From UBA4923 sp964486135 (GTDB lineage Bacteria; Bacillota; Clostridia; Saccharofermentanales; DTU023), in contig CAZAKT010000009.1 in assembly GCA_964486135.1 (NCBI GenBank), positions 1 to 52,914 of the forward strand: a DNA stretch of 52,914 bases, written 5' to 3'. A model generated the notes under the pieces. The model made no database searches, had not been told where the DNA came from, and saw nothing but the letters and a program-made list of their open reading frames with translations. The position numbers were made by a program, and so were the translations under genes. Shown here piece by piece: positions 40,080 through 48,885 of this stretch. Each line of letters begins with the position of its first letter. Position 1 is the first letter of the stretch.

Positions 40080-41485
40080 CATTCCACGGCCCGGATCAGG
40101 TCGAGCAAGTCGCCCCCGCGGCTTATGACCTGTCCGACAGGCCGGCCCCGGGGCAGTTTCCGGACGGGCACCCCCGTGATCGATTCGGCCTTCTTTTTCA
40201 AGTCCTGGATGGAGAAAAGGGGCAGACCTGCCCCTTCAAGCCTTTCCCGCAATTCCTGCTTCCCCGGATGACAGGCAAGGCCGAACTGGGTAACCAGCAA
40301 ATCGATGTCCTTGCCCGGTGTCGACAAGGTCCCTACCCGGTCAACGATCAGGGGCAGCCTGGCCCGGATAAGGGGGGCCACGATGACGGCCAATTTTGCC
40401 CCGGCCGCCGTATCGCTATGTCCGCCTGAACCACCCATGATCAAGCCGTTCGAGTCGGTATGGACATTGACATTAAAATCCGTGTCGATCTCAGTGGCCC
40501 CCAGGATCACCGTGTCCAGCCGGTCGACGACAGCCCCCTTGACCTCCGGACTGGCATAGGTGGAGGCACTGATCTCCCGGTGTCTTTCATTTTCACGGAT
40601 GGAGTGGACGGCTTCGCGGTCAAAACACTGGACATCCAGCAATTCCCCGAAGAGGCCCTCCTGGAAAAGATCAACCAGGAGCCCCGTAATACCGCCCGAG
40701 GCGAAAGCGCCCCTGATAGCTTTTTCACGCAGGATTTCCCCCAGGTACCTGGCCACGGCCAGGGAGATCCCCCCCGCCCCGGTCTGGAAGGAAAAACCTT
40801 CCTTGACAAGGCCTGAGGCAACCAAGGCCTGGGCCGCATAGCGGGCGATGAGCAAACCGATGGGGTCACGGGTCACCTGGGTCGTCCCTGACATAATCTT
40901 GCCAGGATCACCGATCGAATCGACCAAGACAACCCCGTCGACTTTCTCCCCCTTGATGGAGGCCGCTTCAAGCGGATGGGGAAGCAGCTTGTCGGTTACC
41001 ACCAGCACATAGTCGGCATAATCGGCATCCGGCATGGCGTAGCCCAGGGATCCAAAGGCCGACGGTCCCTCAAGCCCGCTGCAGTTTCCTTCCCGGTCAG
41101 CAACCGAGGCGGCGATGAAGGCGACCTGGATGGAAGCTTCCTTCCTTTGGAGTGCCGCGGGCCGGCCGCCGTGACTGCGAAAAACCACCGGCCTCTCAAG
41201 GAGGCCACGGGAAATGGCATGGCCGACAGCCGCCTGCATGTAGTTGCATTCGATGCCGGTCACCGTGCCCTGGCGGATGAAGTCGATGACCGGCCGATGA
41301 CAGGCCATGAGGGCAGAGCTGTTGATTGTCAAATTCCTGAGCCCCATACGCCTGCAGGTAGAAAGGACAAGGTTCAGGACCCCGTCGCCCTCCCGCAGAT
41401 GATGGTGGAAGGAAACTGTCATGCCGTCAGAAAGGCCCGACTGCCTTATCGCCTCGTCAAGGCTGGGGATGACCTTATTTCTCAT
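40079..41485 (-). CDS. citF: Citrate/citramalate lyase alpha subunit (acyl-ACP transferase)
   Basis: The 468-residue protein resembles CitF: a first part with HHLREGDGVLN and a segment near SHGGRPAALQRKEASIQVAFIA, and late blocks SGTTQVTRDPIGLLIA and TDSNGLIMGGSGGHSDTAAG. It swaps acetyl for the substrate acid on the CitD carrier. Given the operon it probably acts on (S)-citramalate. The ATG at 41483-41485 has GGAGGGAG upstream and overlaps citE by 11 bases. It is the last gene of the methylaspartate operon. Confidence 0.92.
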   Translation of the reverse strand: MRNKVIPSLDEAIRQSGLSDGMTVSFHHHLREGDGVLNLVLSTCRRMGLRNLTINSSALMACHRPVIDFIRQGTVTGIECNYMQAAVGHAISRGLLERPVVFRSHGGRPAALQRKEASIQVAFIAASVADREGNCSGLEGPSAFGSLGYAMPDADYADYVLVVTDKLLPHPLEAASIKGEKVDGVVLVDSIGDPGKIMSGTTQVTRDPIGLLIARYAAQALVASGLVKEGFSFQTGAGGISLAVARYLGEILREKAIRGAFASGGITGLLVDLFQEGLFGELLDVQCFDREAVHSIRENERHREISASTYASPEVKGAVVDRLDTVILGATEIDTDFNVNVHTDSNGLIMGGSGGHSDTAAGAKLAVIVAPLIRARLPLIVDRVGTLSTPGKDIDLLVTQFGLACHPGKQELRERLEGAGLPLFSIQDLKKKAESITGVPVRKLPRGRPVGQVISRGGDLLDLIRAVE

Positions 41486-42380
41486 ACCCAGCTCCCTCCT
41501 CTTCCTTTTTGTCAAGTGTCAGGCCGACGGCTTCTGCCCAGGCTATAACACGCTCAGCCTGCTTGAGGACAGGTGGGTCAATCATTTTTCCCCGCAGGGA
41601 GACAGCCCCCCTCTTGAGCCTCCCTGCCTCTTCCATGGCCTCCTTGACCTCCAGGGCATAGGCATACTCCTCCACGGACGGGGTGTAGGCACGATGGATC
41701 ATGTCCAGATGGTGGGGGGAGATGCTGAGCTTTCCGGTAAAACCGAGCCCCCGGGCCAAGCGGGCATCGGCCAGGCAGCCCTCCAGGTCCTGGGCCTGGG
41801 TATAGGGGGTATCGATGGCCTCGATACCGGCCGCCCGGGCCGCGACTACCAGCCGTGAACGGCTGTAAAGAATTTCCAGGCCCTCCCTGGTCCGTTCGCA
41901 ACCGAGATCGGCTGCCAGGTCCTCAGCCCCTAAAGCAAGCGCCCCTATACGGGGTGAGGCCAGGGCAAGCTCGTAGGCCTTCTCGACCCCCAGGGCCGTT
42001 TCGATCAGGGCGATCAGAGAGGTCCGGCCCGCTTCCAAGCCCAGGTCAGCCTCAAGTCGGGTGAGCAAGGAGTCGATCTCCTCCACGGTCTCCCTGTCCG
42101 ATAACTTGGGAACCAGAATGCTTTCCACCCCGGCCGGCAGAAGAGCCGCAAGGTCCTCCCTGCCATGCTCAGAGTCCAGTGGATTGATCCGGACGATCCG
42201 CTCACGCGGTCCAAAATCCAGGGACCTGAGCGCCGAGGAGACCAAGTCCCGGGCGGCGTCCTTTTCATCAGGGGGCACCGAGTCTTCCAGGTCAAAGACC
42301 AGGGCATCCGCGGGTAGAACCAGGCCGGCTTGAATCATGCCGGGCTGATTACCTGGTATAAAAAGAAGGGACCGCCTCAT
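41475..42380 (-). CDS. citE: Citrate/citramalate lyase beta subunit
   Basis: The 301-residue TIM-barrel protein opens MRRSLLFIPGNQPGMI, then has DALVFDLEDSVPPDEKDAAR with metal-binding acids, RINPLDSEHGREDL, and LIALIETALGVEKAYELA with the metal Glu. It cleaves the carrier-bound citramalyl group to pyruvate and leaves acetyl on the carrier. The ATG at 42378-42380 has GAGAGGAG upstream and overlaps citD by 4 bases. Confidence 0.94.
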   Translation of the reverse strand: MRRSLLFIPGNQPGMIQAGLVLPADALVFDLEDSVPPDEKDAARDLVSSALRSLDFGPRERIVRINPLDSEHGREDLAALLPAGVESILVPKLSDRETVEEIDSLLTRLEADLGLEAGRTSLIALIETALGVEKAYELALASPRIGALALGAEDLAADLGCERTREGLEILYSRSRLVVAARAAGIEAIDTPYTQAQDLEGCLADARLARGLGFTGKLSISPHHLDMIHRAYTPSVEEYAYALEVKEAMEEAGRLKRGAVSLRGKMIDPPVLKQAERVIAWAEAVGLTLDKKEEEGAGYEK

Positions 42381-42655
42381 AGCCTGTCTCCTCTCTCCCC
42401 GCCAGCCCTCCTGAGGGCCGTTGTCAGCCGGGCCCGGATGGTGCAATCAAGGGCCCCCTGATCAGCCAGCCTGATTGATCCTGACCTCACGCCCTTCTCA
42501 TCCAGGACCTCCTGGACAGTAGCCAGGATGGCTTGCCCGAACTGTTTTTTTACAGGCGATTCGATTTTGATTTCAAGGCTTCCGGACGGTTCGACCGTGA
42601 CCAGAACATCGCTGGATTCAAGGGTCCCCGCCCGCGCCTTCCTTTTCACTTCCAT
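42377..42655 (-). CDS. citD: Citrate/citramalate lyase acyl carrier protein (gamma subunit)
   Basis: The 92-residue protein has the CitD pattern AGTLESSDVLVTVEPS; one of the Ser residues at 14-15 carries the phosphoribosyl-dephospho-CoA arm added by CitXG. The rest (IESPVKKQFG; V.DEKGV) matches the family. It opens the citDEF part, 31 bases after mal. Confidence 0.93.
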   Translation of the reverse strand: MEVKRKARAGTLESSDVLVTVEPSGSLEIKIESPVKKQFGQAILATVQEVLDEKGVRSGSIRLADQGALDCTIRARLTTALRRAGGERGDRL

Positions 42656-42686
42656 GACCCGCCTCCTTGGGCTTCCCGCCCGCTGG

Positions 42687-43928
42687 TCAGCGCGCCGCTC
42701 TCAGCGCCAGGATCCTCTGCATTTCGTTATACACAACCATAATACCGTCATCGACCCCCATGCCGGGCTTGGCGAGCAACTGATCCGGGCAGGTCGCCAT
42801 GGCCACATGGACACAAACTTCCGACGACCGGGAGGTCTCATTGCAGCTCCCCCCCTGATAGGCCTTGATCCCCCTCTCCTTGCAGTAGAGGATCGATTCG
42901 ACCGTCTTGTGGAGACTCCCAAGGTCAGGGGTCTTGATCTGGATCATATGGCCGGCCCCCGCGTCGGCGAAGGCCTTGACATCCTCATAGGTATTGCACC
43001 ATTCATCGGCCACGATCTCGACGGCCCGGCCCCGCTTATCTATTTCCCTGGTCAGGCGGGAGAGGCATTCGATTTGATCCTTCCGGGATCCGGCATCGAC
43101 CGGTCCCTCAATGCGGAGCTTGAAGGGGTCTGCGATTTTCGCCAGGCGCTCAAGGTAGTCGACCAGGGCCTCCTGGTCACCAAGACCGAAAAGGAGGCCG
43201 ATGGTGCCATAGACATCAACATGGAAGATGGGAAGATAATCCCCCTCTTGCTTGAAAGTGATCACCCGGTCACGCAGCCAGCCCAGGTAGTCTGCCAGGG
43301 CCTGGCCCCCAGGCCCCAGTTTCTCCCTATTATTGATCAGGCCGTGAGGCAGGACATCCACCTGCTTGAGAATCATCTTGTCAGCGTTTTCGTAGCGTTC
43401 ATCGCCTGTCTGGGCAAAGATGGGAACAGGGGTCTGGCTGACCCTGCACCCGTATTCATCCGCGACCACCTCGCACATAAGGCGGCCGCTGGCGCGGGCG
43501 ACAGCGTCAAGGACAGCCTGGGAAAGACCGTATCGGATGGCTGTATGAAGCCTTTGCCCCTTGCGGTCCCGATAGGATTCAAATTCCTCCATGAGCTCCT
43601 GGAAGGATGAAATCTCCCGGCCCTCAAGCAGGGGGGCCAGTTGGCCCTCGATGACTGGGATGAAGTCGGAGGCGAGAAAGAGCGGATCCCGCCCTCCGGC
43701 GCCCGAGTACTGGACGGCGCAGCAGTCGCCCCAGGCCAGCTGTCCATCCTCCAGTCTCAGCAGAAGGGAAATGGATTCACCCGCCTGCCTGATATGGGAG
43801 AAACCGGGGGTCACAGAAGACCCTATGTAGAAGTTTCCGTCGCTTTCCGCCCCGGATTTGATAGCCTCCTGGTCATCAAAGTAGAATCCCGTCCGACCCG
43901 GAGCACAGATGACTTTTTCAATCTTCAC
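42687..43928 (-). CDS. mal: Methylaspartate ammonia-lyase
   Basis: The 413-residue enolase-superfamily enzyme removes ammonia from (2S,3S)-3-methylaspartate to give mesaconate. The opening MKIEKVICAPGRTGFYFDDQ is typical. The catalytic pair is present: His195 (VLPHGLINN) and Lys332 (IQIKTPDLG), one position off the Clostridium tetanomorphum numbering. Metal acids appear in VDVYG, RIEGP and VADEW. Length is normal. It lies 41 bases after glmE. Confidence 0.97.
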   Translation of the reverse strand: MKIEKVICAPGRTGFYFDDQEAIKSGAESDGNFYIGSSVTPGFSHIRQAGESISLLLRLEDGQLAWGDCCAVQYSGAGGRDPLFLASDFIPVIEGQLAPLLEGREISSFQELMEEFESYRDRKGQRLHTAIRYGLSQAVLDAVARASGRLMCEVVADEYGCRVSQTPVPIFAQTGDERYENADKMILKQVDVLPHGLINNREKLGPGGQALADYLGWLRDRVITFKQEGDYLPIFHVDVYGTIGLLFGLGDQEALVDYLERLAKIADPFKLRIEGPVDAGSRKDQIECLSRLTREIDKRGRAVEIVADEWCNTYEDVKAFADAGAGHMIQIKTPDLGSLHKTVESILYCKERGIKAYQGGSCNETSRSSEVCVHVAMATCPDQLLAKPGMGVDDGIMVVYNEMQRILALRAAR

Positions 43929-43969
43929 TCTTTTTCCTCTTATTCCATGGATGGCAAGCCTGAACCCTC

Positions 43970-45427
43970 TTATTGGAGTTTTGGCCGCCCGACCAGGCGT
44001 CCCTTGCTGATGGCATAGACATCGTCGATCACCATCTGGAAGGAAGCCTGGCGATTCTCGTGCTTGGCGCGTTCCTCGATTTTTTCCTTATGGAAATCGG
44101 CCAGCTCATTGGTCAGGGGGATGTTGCCGATATGAAACAGGCGGATGGCGCCCTCATTGTCCCGGGCAGGCAACATTTTCCCGGCATTGTAGCGACTGGG
44201 AGCGAAGGGAATGTCGAGAACGCCGGAGCGGATGGCCAGGATAGTCCCCTTGGCAATATCCCCCTGGCCCAGCTCGAAGCAGCGGTCCAGGACACAGCGG
44301 GTCTCCGAGGCGATGATGACCTTCTCATCTTTCAAGCTGTAGGTATTGAGGCTCTGTTCGCCCAGCATATTGATGATCTGCCGTGTACAGAGCATGCCGG
44401 CCGCGTTGGCCTCCCGGGTCGGCACGCCAACCGCCTCGTGCGGGGTCTTGACGATGACTTTGGTGGCATGGGCCAGGGCCGCCACGGCGCTCCCCCAGGA
44501 GATGACGGCATAGGCCTGTGCCTCCTCCTGGGGGAAGCCCCCCATCCACTGATGGAGGACCGTGGTCACATGAACGTCCCCGTATCCGTACTTTCTAAGA
44601 TACTCTTCCGTCAAGCTTTGAAGGACCTGGACGGCGGCCACATCCTGGACAAGATTGCCGCACTGGCCGTAGCCGACCGTGATGTTTTTGACCCCCTGTT
44701 CAGCCGCAAGCAGACTTTCGATGATGGCAACGCTGTGGGAAATAAAGGGAGGCACCAGGGTACCCGTCAGCGGGCCGTAGGGTTCGCGGTTGATGGGGCA
44801 GCCGGCCTCCTCGTAAAGCCCTGTCAAACGATCGACATACTGCCAGTCGCGGAGGGTGGTCTCCAAGGGGACATTTTTCGCGTAGGGAATATTGTAGGAA
44901 ATCCCGCCCCCCTCATAGCTGGTATAGCCTCCGGCGTAGGCGATCTCTGTCAGGAGGCGGGCGTCAGGAGTCCCATGGCGGATCTGCAGGGGGGTGTCGA
45001 GGGCATCGATGAGTTGGCGGCAGCCGCTGACTCCGTGGTTGATCGCAGGAAAACCGTTCAGCATGGCTTTGAGGGTCCTGACTGACTCGGTTATTCCGAT
45101 CTCTGCCTCCTGATAGCGGTTCTGCCTCGTGTAGCTATCGATGGTGGTCGGCAAGAGATCGGCCTGACCCCTATCCTGCAGGTAGGTCAAAAGATCGATC
45201 ATATCCTGGATAAGCGGAACCCCTGCCCGGGGTTGGATCAGGGTCTTGCCCTCCTGGTGGGCCTTGTCGAGTTTCCGGCTGAAGACCTTGTGGGCAGGCA
45301 GCCCTTGGTGGTAGGCAAAAGCCTCCTCCAACTTGACATCCTTGCCTGTGGGCCATTGTGTCAGTACCTCGGCGCGAACGCGCTCAAGCTCATCACGGGT
45401 CCATTTCCTGTTTTGCACTTGGTCCAT
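43970..45427 (-). CDS. glmE: Glutamate mutase epsilon (large) subunit
   Basis: The 485-residue protein is the TIM-barrel subunit of adenosylcobalamin-dependent glutamate mutase (FPAINHGVSGCRQLIDALDTPLQIRHGTPDARLL; AGGYTSYEGGGISYNIPYAK; YGQCGNLVQDVAA). With GlmS it converts L-glutamate to threo-3-methylaspartate. The ATG at 45425-45427 has AGGAGGAGAGGG upstream; the longer reading adds 18 unconserved residues. Confidence 0.97.
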   Translation of the reverse strand: MDQVQNRKWTRDELERVRAEVLTQWPTGKDVKLEEAFAYHQGLPAHKVFSRKLDKAHQEGKTLIQPRAGVPLIQDMIDLLTYLQDRGQADLLPTTIDSYTRQNRYQEAEIGITESVRTLKAMLNGFPAINHGVSGCRQLIDALDTPLQIRHGTPDARLLTEIAYAGGYTSYEGGGISYNIPYAKNVPLETTLRDWQYVDRLTGLYEEAGCPINREPYGPLTGTLVPPFISHSVAIIESLLAAEQGVKNITVGYGQCGNLVQDVAAVQVLQSLTEEYLRKYGYGDVHVTTVLHQWMGGFPQEEAQAYAVISWGSAVAALAHATKVIVKTPHEAVGVPTREANAAGMLCTRQIINMLGEQSLNTYSLKDEKVIIASETRCVLDRCFELGQGDIAKGTILAIRSGVLDIPFAPSRYNAGKMLPARDNEGAIRLFHIGNIPLTNELADFHKEKIEERAKHENRQASFQMVIDDVYAISKGRLVGRPKLQ

Positions 45428-45465
45428 CCCTCTCCTCCTGGAAGATTGTTTCCTAAATTTCCGAC

Positions 45466-46866
45466 TCAGTCCCGTCGGCAAGGGCCCAGGCGGGCCAGTT
45501 CTTTCTTCATGATCCGTAGCGCCAGAACAGGTTCCCGCTCCGCAAGGACCCCCATGGCTGACAGAATATAGCTCTTGTCAAGGAAGACTTCCGCCTCCAA
45601 GGGCCGGAGTGACTCGGCCTGCTGCCGGCTGTAGAGGGCCCGGCTGGCTAGCAGGAGCGGCCTGGCCGTGTGGATCAGGCAACCCCCGGTAAGCAGCAAT
45701 TGCCGAAAGCCCTTCAGATTCTTACCTGTCTGCACATAGGCCAGGCCTGTCGGCGTATAGACCTCCTCCAGAGAACCGGCATGTCGCCGGGTCGCCACCT
45801 CGACCGCCCCCGCGGCAAGCGCGTCATCCAGCCGCCGCAAGTGGTCCTGGTCGCTTAGAGGGAGCCGGGCGCAATCCCTGGAGATCGAATCAAGCAAGGC
45901 CTCCGTTTCAGTCAGCGGCAGACCGGCATCCCGGGCGATCTCCTCCAATCCCACTTCCTCCACCAGGCTCGAAATACTGTAGCGGACGCCGATATCGCCC
46001 TCCACAGTCCGCTTGGCATAGGGCTCCTCAAGACCCTTCAGGACGACCTTGCTATCGTCCGGTTCCCCATACCCTATTGAATAGACGTCCGTTGTCGCCC
46101 CCCCCACATCGACTGCCATAAGTTCCCCCAGGCCCGGCTCCTCTACCGTCCCGTCCGCCAGCAGGTTCACAGCTGCCAGGAGGGCCGAGGGGGTAGGCAT
46201 GAGGATGCCGGACAGGAGTTCCTCTGTCCGGGTCAGCCCCTTGGCCTGGACGATGCGGGAGAGGAAAAGCGCCCTTATCTCCTCTTGAACCGGCCCAATC
46301 CTGAGTTCTCCGAAACGGGGCAGGACATTGGGGCAGACGGTCAGCGGAAAATCCTTCAAGAGGGCCTCGCAGTCATCCAAGGCACTGCGGTTACCGGCAT
46401 AGATGATGGGGAAAGTAATGGGGAGGGAGGCGAGTTTTCTTGCATTTTCCCTGACACAGGTCTGGTTGCCGCCGTCCGTGCCACCCGTCAGGAGAAAGAT
46501 ATCGGGAACCTCAGCCTCTATTTCCTCAAGATCCCGCCTGCTGAGCTCGTAGCTGAAAACACGGACGATCTTGGCACCGGCACCCAAGGCCGCCAGGCGG
46601 GCGGCCTCTGCCGTCAGCTCCGGTACCAGGCCCGCCACCATCATGCGCAGGCCGCCGGCCGCCGAGGAGCAGGCCAATTTGTAGGCAAAATCCAGGACAC
46701 CCGTCTTCACCTGCAAGCTTTCCAAGGCCTTTCGCAGGCCGTCACCGATGTCGGTATCGGCTGTGGTGAAGGCAGAGGCAGTCCCAAGAACAGTCTCTTG
46801 GTGGGGGTCGACAGCGACCAGCTTGGTGTAGGTGCTACCGAAGTCGATCAGGAGAAGGGGCTTCAT
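45466..46866 (-). CDS. glmL: GlmL/MutL, glutamate mutase reactivating ATPase
   Basis: The 466-residue ASKHA-fold protein begins MKPLLLIDFGSTYTKLVAVD and has VDVGGATTDVYSIG and a second sugar-kinase-like nucleotide loop TGGTDGGNQ. Members in glutamate mutase operons repair or recharge the B12 enzyme using ATP. The ATG at 46864-46866 lies one base after glmS. It sits between glmS and glmE as in known clusters. Confidence 0.93.
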   Translation of the reverse strand: MKPLLLIDFGSTYTKLVAVDPHQETVLGTASAFTTADTDIGDGLRKALESLQVKTGVLDFAYKLACSSAAGGLRMMVAGLVPELTAEAARLAALGAGAKIVRVFSYELSRRDLEEIEAEVPDIFLLTGGTDGGNQTCVRENARKLASLPITFPIIYAGNRSALDDCEALLKDFPLTVCPNVLPRFGELRIGPVQEEIRALFLSRIVQAKGLTRTEELLSGILMPTPSALLAAVNLLADGTVEEPGLGELMAVDVGGATTDVYSIGYGEPDDSKVVLKGLEEPYAKRTVEGDIGVRYSISSLVEEVGLEEIARDAGLPLTETEALLDSISRDCARLPLSDQDHLRRLDDALAAGAVEVATRRHAGSLEEVYTPTGLAYVQTGKNLKGFRQLLLTGGCLIHTARPLLLASRALYSRQQAESLRPLEAEVFLDKSYILSAMGVLAEREPVLALRIMKKELARLGPCRRD

Positions 46867-46867
46867 A

Positions 46868-47290
46868 CTAGGAGACTCCCAGATCCTCATTTAAATAGTT
46901 GATGGCCTCTTCAGGTGTGGTACCTGGAGGAAAAACGCGGTCGAATCCCATGTCCAAAAACCGCTTTTTCACATCCTTGAAATCCTGTTTGCCTACAACG
47001 ATGTTGCCACCGACATAGATCAGGATGCCTGAAAGACCCGCCTCATCACATTTATCGCGAAGGCCCCGGCAGTCCAGTTCACCGTGTCCATAGAGGGAGG
47101 AAACGATGATGGCATCGGCATCGGTCTCCAGGGCCGCCCCGATAAACTCCTCCTGGGAAACCATGACCCCCAGATTGGTCACATCGAATCCGGCCTCACG
47201 GAAGGCGAATTCAAGAATCCGGATTCCGACGGCGTGAACATCTGCCCCGATGACGCCGATGACCAGTTTCTTGCCCTTGGCTTCTTGCAT
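46868..47290 (-). CDS. glmS: Glutamate mutase sigma (small, B12-binding) subunit
   Basis: The 140-residue cobalamin-binding protein shows the base-off DxHxxG motif (Asp17, His19, Gly22 in GADVHAVG) and the later SLYGHGELDC and YVGGNIVVGK blocks. It holds adenosylcobalamin for GlmE. GAGGAGG precedes the ATG. It follows the regulator gene by 27 bases. Confidence 0.97.
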   Translation of the reverse strand: MQEAKGKKLVIGVIGADVHAVGIRILEFAFREAGFDVTNLGVMVSQEEFIGAALETDADAIIVSSLYGHGELDCRGLRDKCDEAGLSGILIYVGGNIVVGKQDFKDVKKRFLDMGFDRVFPPGTTPEEAINYLNEDLGVS

Positions 47291-47317
47291 AAATCAACCT
47301 CCTCGCGCGGCTCCCGG

Positions 47318-48310
47318 TCAGTCCGGAAGGAACTCGCGCAATGCACGGTAACGTAGTTCAATGGCATTGCCCAGATAGAGGAGCGAGCCCTCATCACATT
47401 CGAAGACAGCCCGGATCAAGGTTTTGCCCTCCAGGAGATGACTCCGGAATAACTTCAATTCAGTTGTTTCGACCAGATTGGAAAAATCGGGTGAGACCAG
47501 AAGTACATCCTGTCTTTGGACAAAATCCCGGGTCCTGTCACAGTCTCCAAAGCTCCCATATTCAATGCTGCCGCTGGCGGGCAGGAGGGGGGCGCACTCA
47601 CGACCGATCAGTTGACCGAAGCCCTCACTCGCGGTCAGGATCCCGATACGGGACCCTTCCGGTATCCGGCGGCAGGCAAAGGCCGTTTCATAGCCCAGGG
47701 TGAGGGCCACCGGCATCAAGGGGAGGCCTTCCGGTACCAAGCGCCTCAGGTCCCCGATCAGGGGGGCCGGCGCGGCGACCAGGTCAAAGCCTGCCTTGAG
47801 CCGTCCGGGCTGCGTGACCACATCGCGATAGGAAATCAGGTGAACTCCTGCCCCTTTCAGCCGGTCCAGCGCTTCACTCAGAATGGCCCGCTCTTCGGGC
47901 GTGTCGGCTACGGTGGCCAGGCGGACCGGCCGGGTCGCGTCTTCCTTCTGGCGGAGACGGAGTTCAAAGAATATCTGGGCCTCCCGGGTCGAAAAACCCA
48001 GGGATGAGAGCTCATAGATCATAGCGTCGATGGCTCTCAGAGCCCTCTCCTTTCGACCTTCCGGATCCTTTTCAGCCAGGGGGAGGGCAACAAAGCTGCC
48101 ATGTCCCCTTCGAAGTTCAATCAGGCCCTCCTGCTCAAGAAGGTCGTAGACATGACGGGCTGTACCGACCGAGACGCCTTGCTCCAGGGCCAGCTTCCGC
48201 AGGGAGGGCAGCCGGCTGCCAGCCGCCAGTTCCCCCGAATCAATCCTGGCCCTTATCTCCTCTACAATCCGCTGATAGACCGGACCGCTCTTCCTGTCCA
48301 AGACCCTCAC
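47318..48310 (-). CDS. GntR-family regulator of the methylaspartate operon
   Basis: The 330-residue protein has a GntR winged-helix head (residues about 8-75: IVEEIRARIDSGELAAGSRLPSLRKLA and VSVGTARHVYDLLEQEGLIELRRGHGSFV) and a roughly 220-residue effector domain I cannot assign to a known ligand class. The start is GTG at 48308-48310, overlapping the preceding stop. Being inside the operon, it likely represses its own promoter at a palindrome at 49750-49761, with glutamate or an intermediate as signal. Confidence 0.85.
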   Translation of the reverse strand: MRVLDRKSGPVYQRIVEEIRARIDSGELAAGSRLPSLRKLALEQGVSVGTARHVYDLLEQEGLIELRRGHGSFVALPLAEKDPEGRKERALRAIDAMIYELSSLGFSTREAQIFFELRLRQKEDATRPVRLATVADTPEERAILSEALDRLKGAGVHLISYRDVVTQPGRLKAGFDLVAAPAPLIGDLRRLVPEGLPLMPVALTLGYETAFACRRIPEGSRIGILTASEGFGQLIGRECAPLLPASGSIEYGSFGDCDRTRDFVQRQDVLLVSPDFSNLVETTELKLFRSHLLEGKTLIRAVFECDEGSLLYLGNAIELRYRALREFLPD

Positions 48311-48885
48311 CTCTCGTAACCCTGCCGGCGGCGCCAGGCCCGGGGGCCTTCCAGGTAGAGATCCCGGCCCTGGCTGTCCACTACCACCGTCAGGGGCATC
48401 TCCCTGACGACCAGACGCCGGAGCGCCTCGGTCCCCAGATCCTCCCAGGCGATTACCTCAGCCTCCAGGATAGTCTTGGACAGAAGGGCACCCGCTCCGC
48501 CCGTCGCCGCGAAATAGACCGCCCCCCACTTTTTCATTGCCTCCAGGACCCTGGCGTCACGGTAGCCCTTGCCGATCATTCCTCGCAGGCCGCGCTCGAT
48601 CAGGAAGGGTGTGTAAGGATCCATCCGGGAAGAGGTCGTAGGGCCCGCGGATCCTATCACCCGGCCCGGGGGGGCAGGAGTCGGTCCCACATAGTAAAGG
48701 ACGGCGTCCTGGAGGGGGAAGGGCGGTTCTTTGCCCCCTTCCAGCAATTCGATCAAGCGTTTATGTCCGGCGTCGCGAAGTGTGTAGATAAGCCCGGAGA
48801 GCAGGACCCGGTCACCGGAACGCAGGGCCCGGGCCCGGGCCTCATCCAAGGGGGCTTCGACCGGAATCCAGGGTTTGGCTGACAT
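48307..48885 (-). CDS. Fumarase-type hydro-lyase beta subunit (likely mesaconase)
   Basis: The 192-residue protein matches the class I fumarase/tartrate dehydratase beta chain: LSGLIYTLRDAGHKRL; YYVGPTPAPPGRVIGSAGPTTSSRMDPYTP; GKGYRD. It completes the active site with the alpha subunit whose gene overlaps it. In this operon mesaconate hydration to (S)-citramalate is the expected role; fumarate is also a likely substrate, as such enzymes are often promiscuous. Confidence 0.92.
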   Translation of the reverse strand: MSAKPWIPVEAPLDEARARALRSGDRVLLSGLIYTLRDAGHKRLIELLEGGKEPPFPLQDAVLYYVGPTPAPPGRVIGSAGPTTSSRMDPYTPFLIERGLRGMIGKGYRDARVLEAMKKWGAVYFAATGGAGALLSKTILEAEVIAWEDLGTEALRRLVVREMPLTVVVDSQGRDLYLEGPRAWRRRQGYER

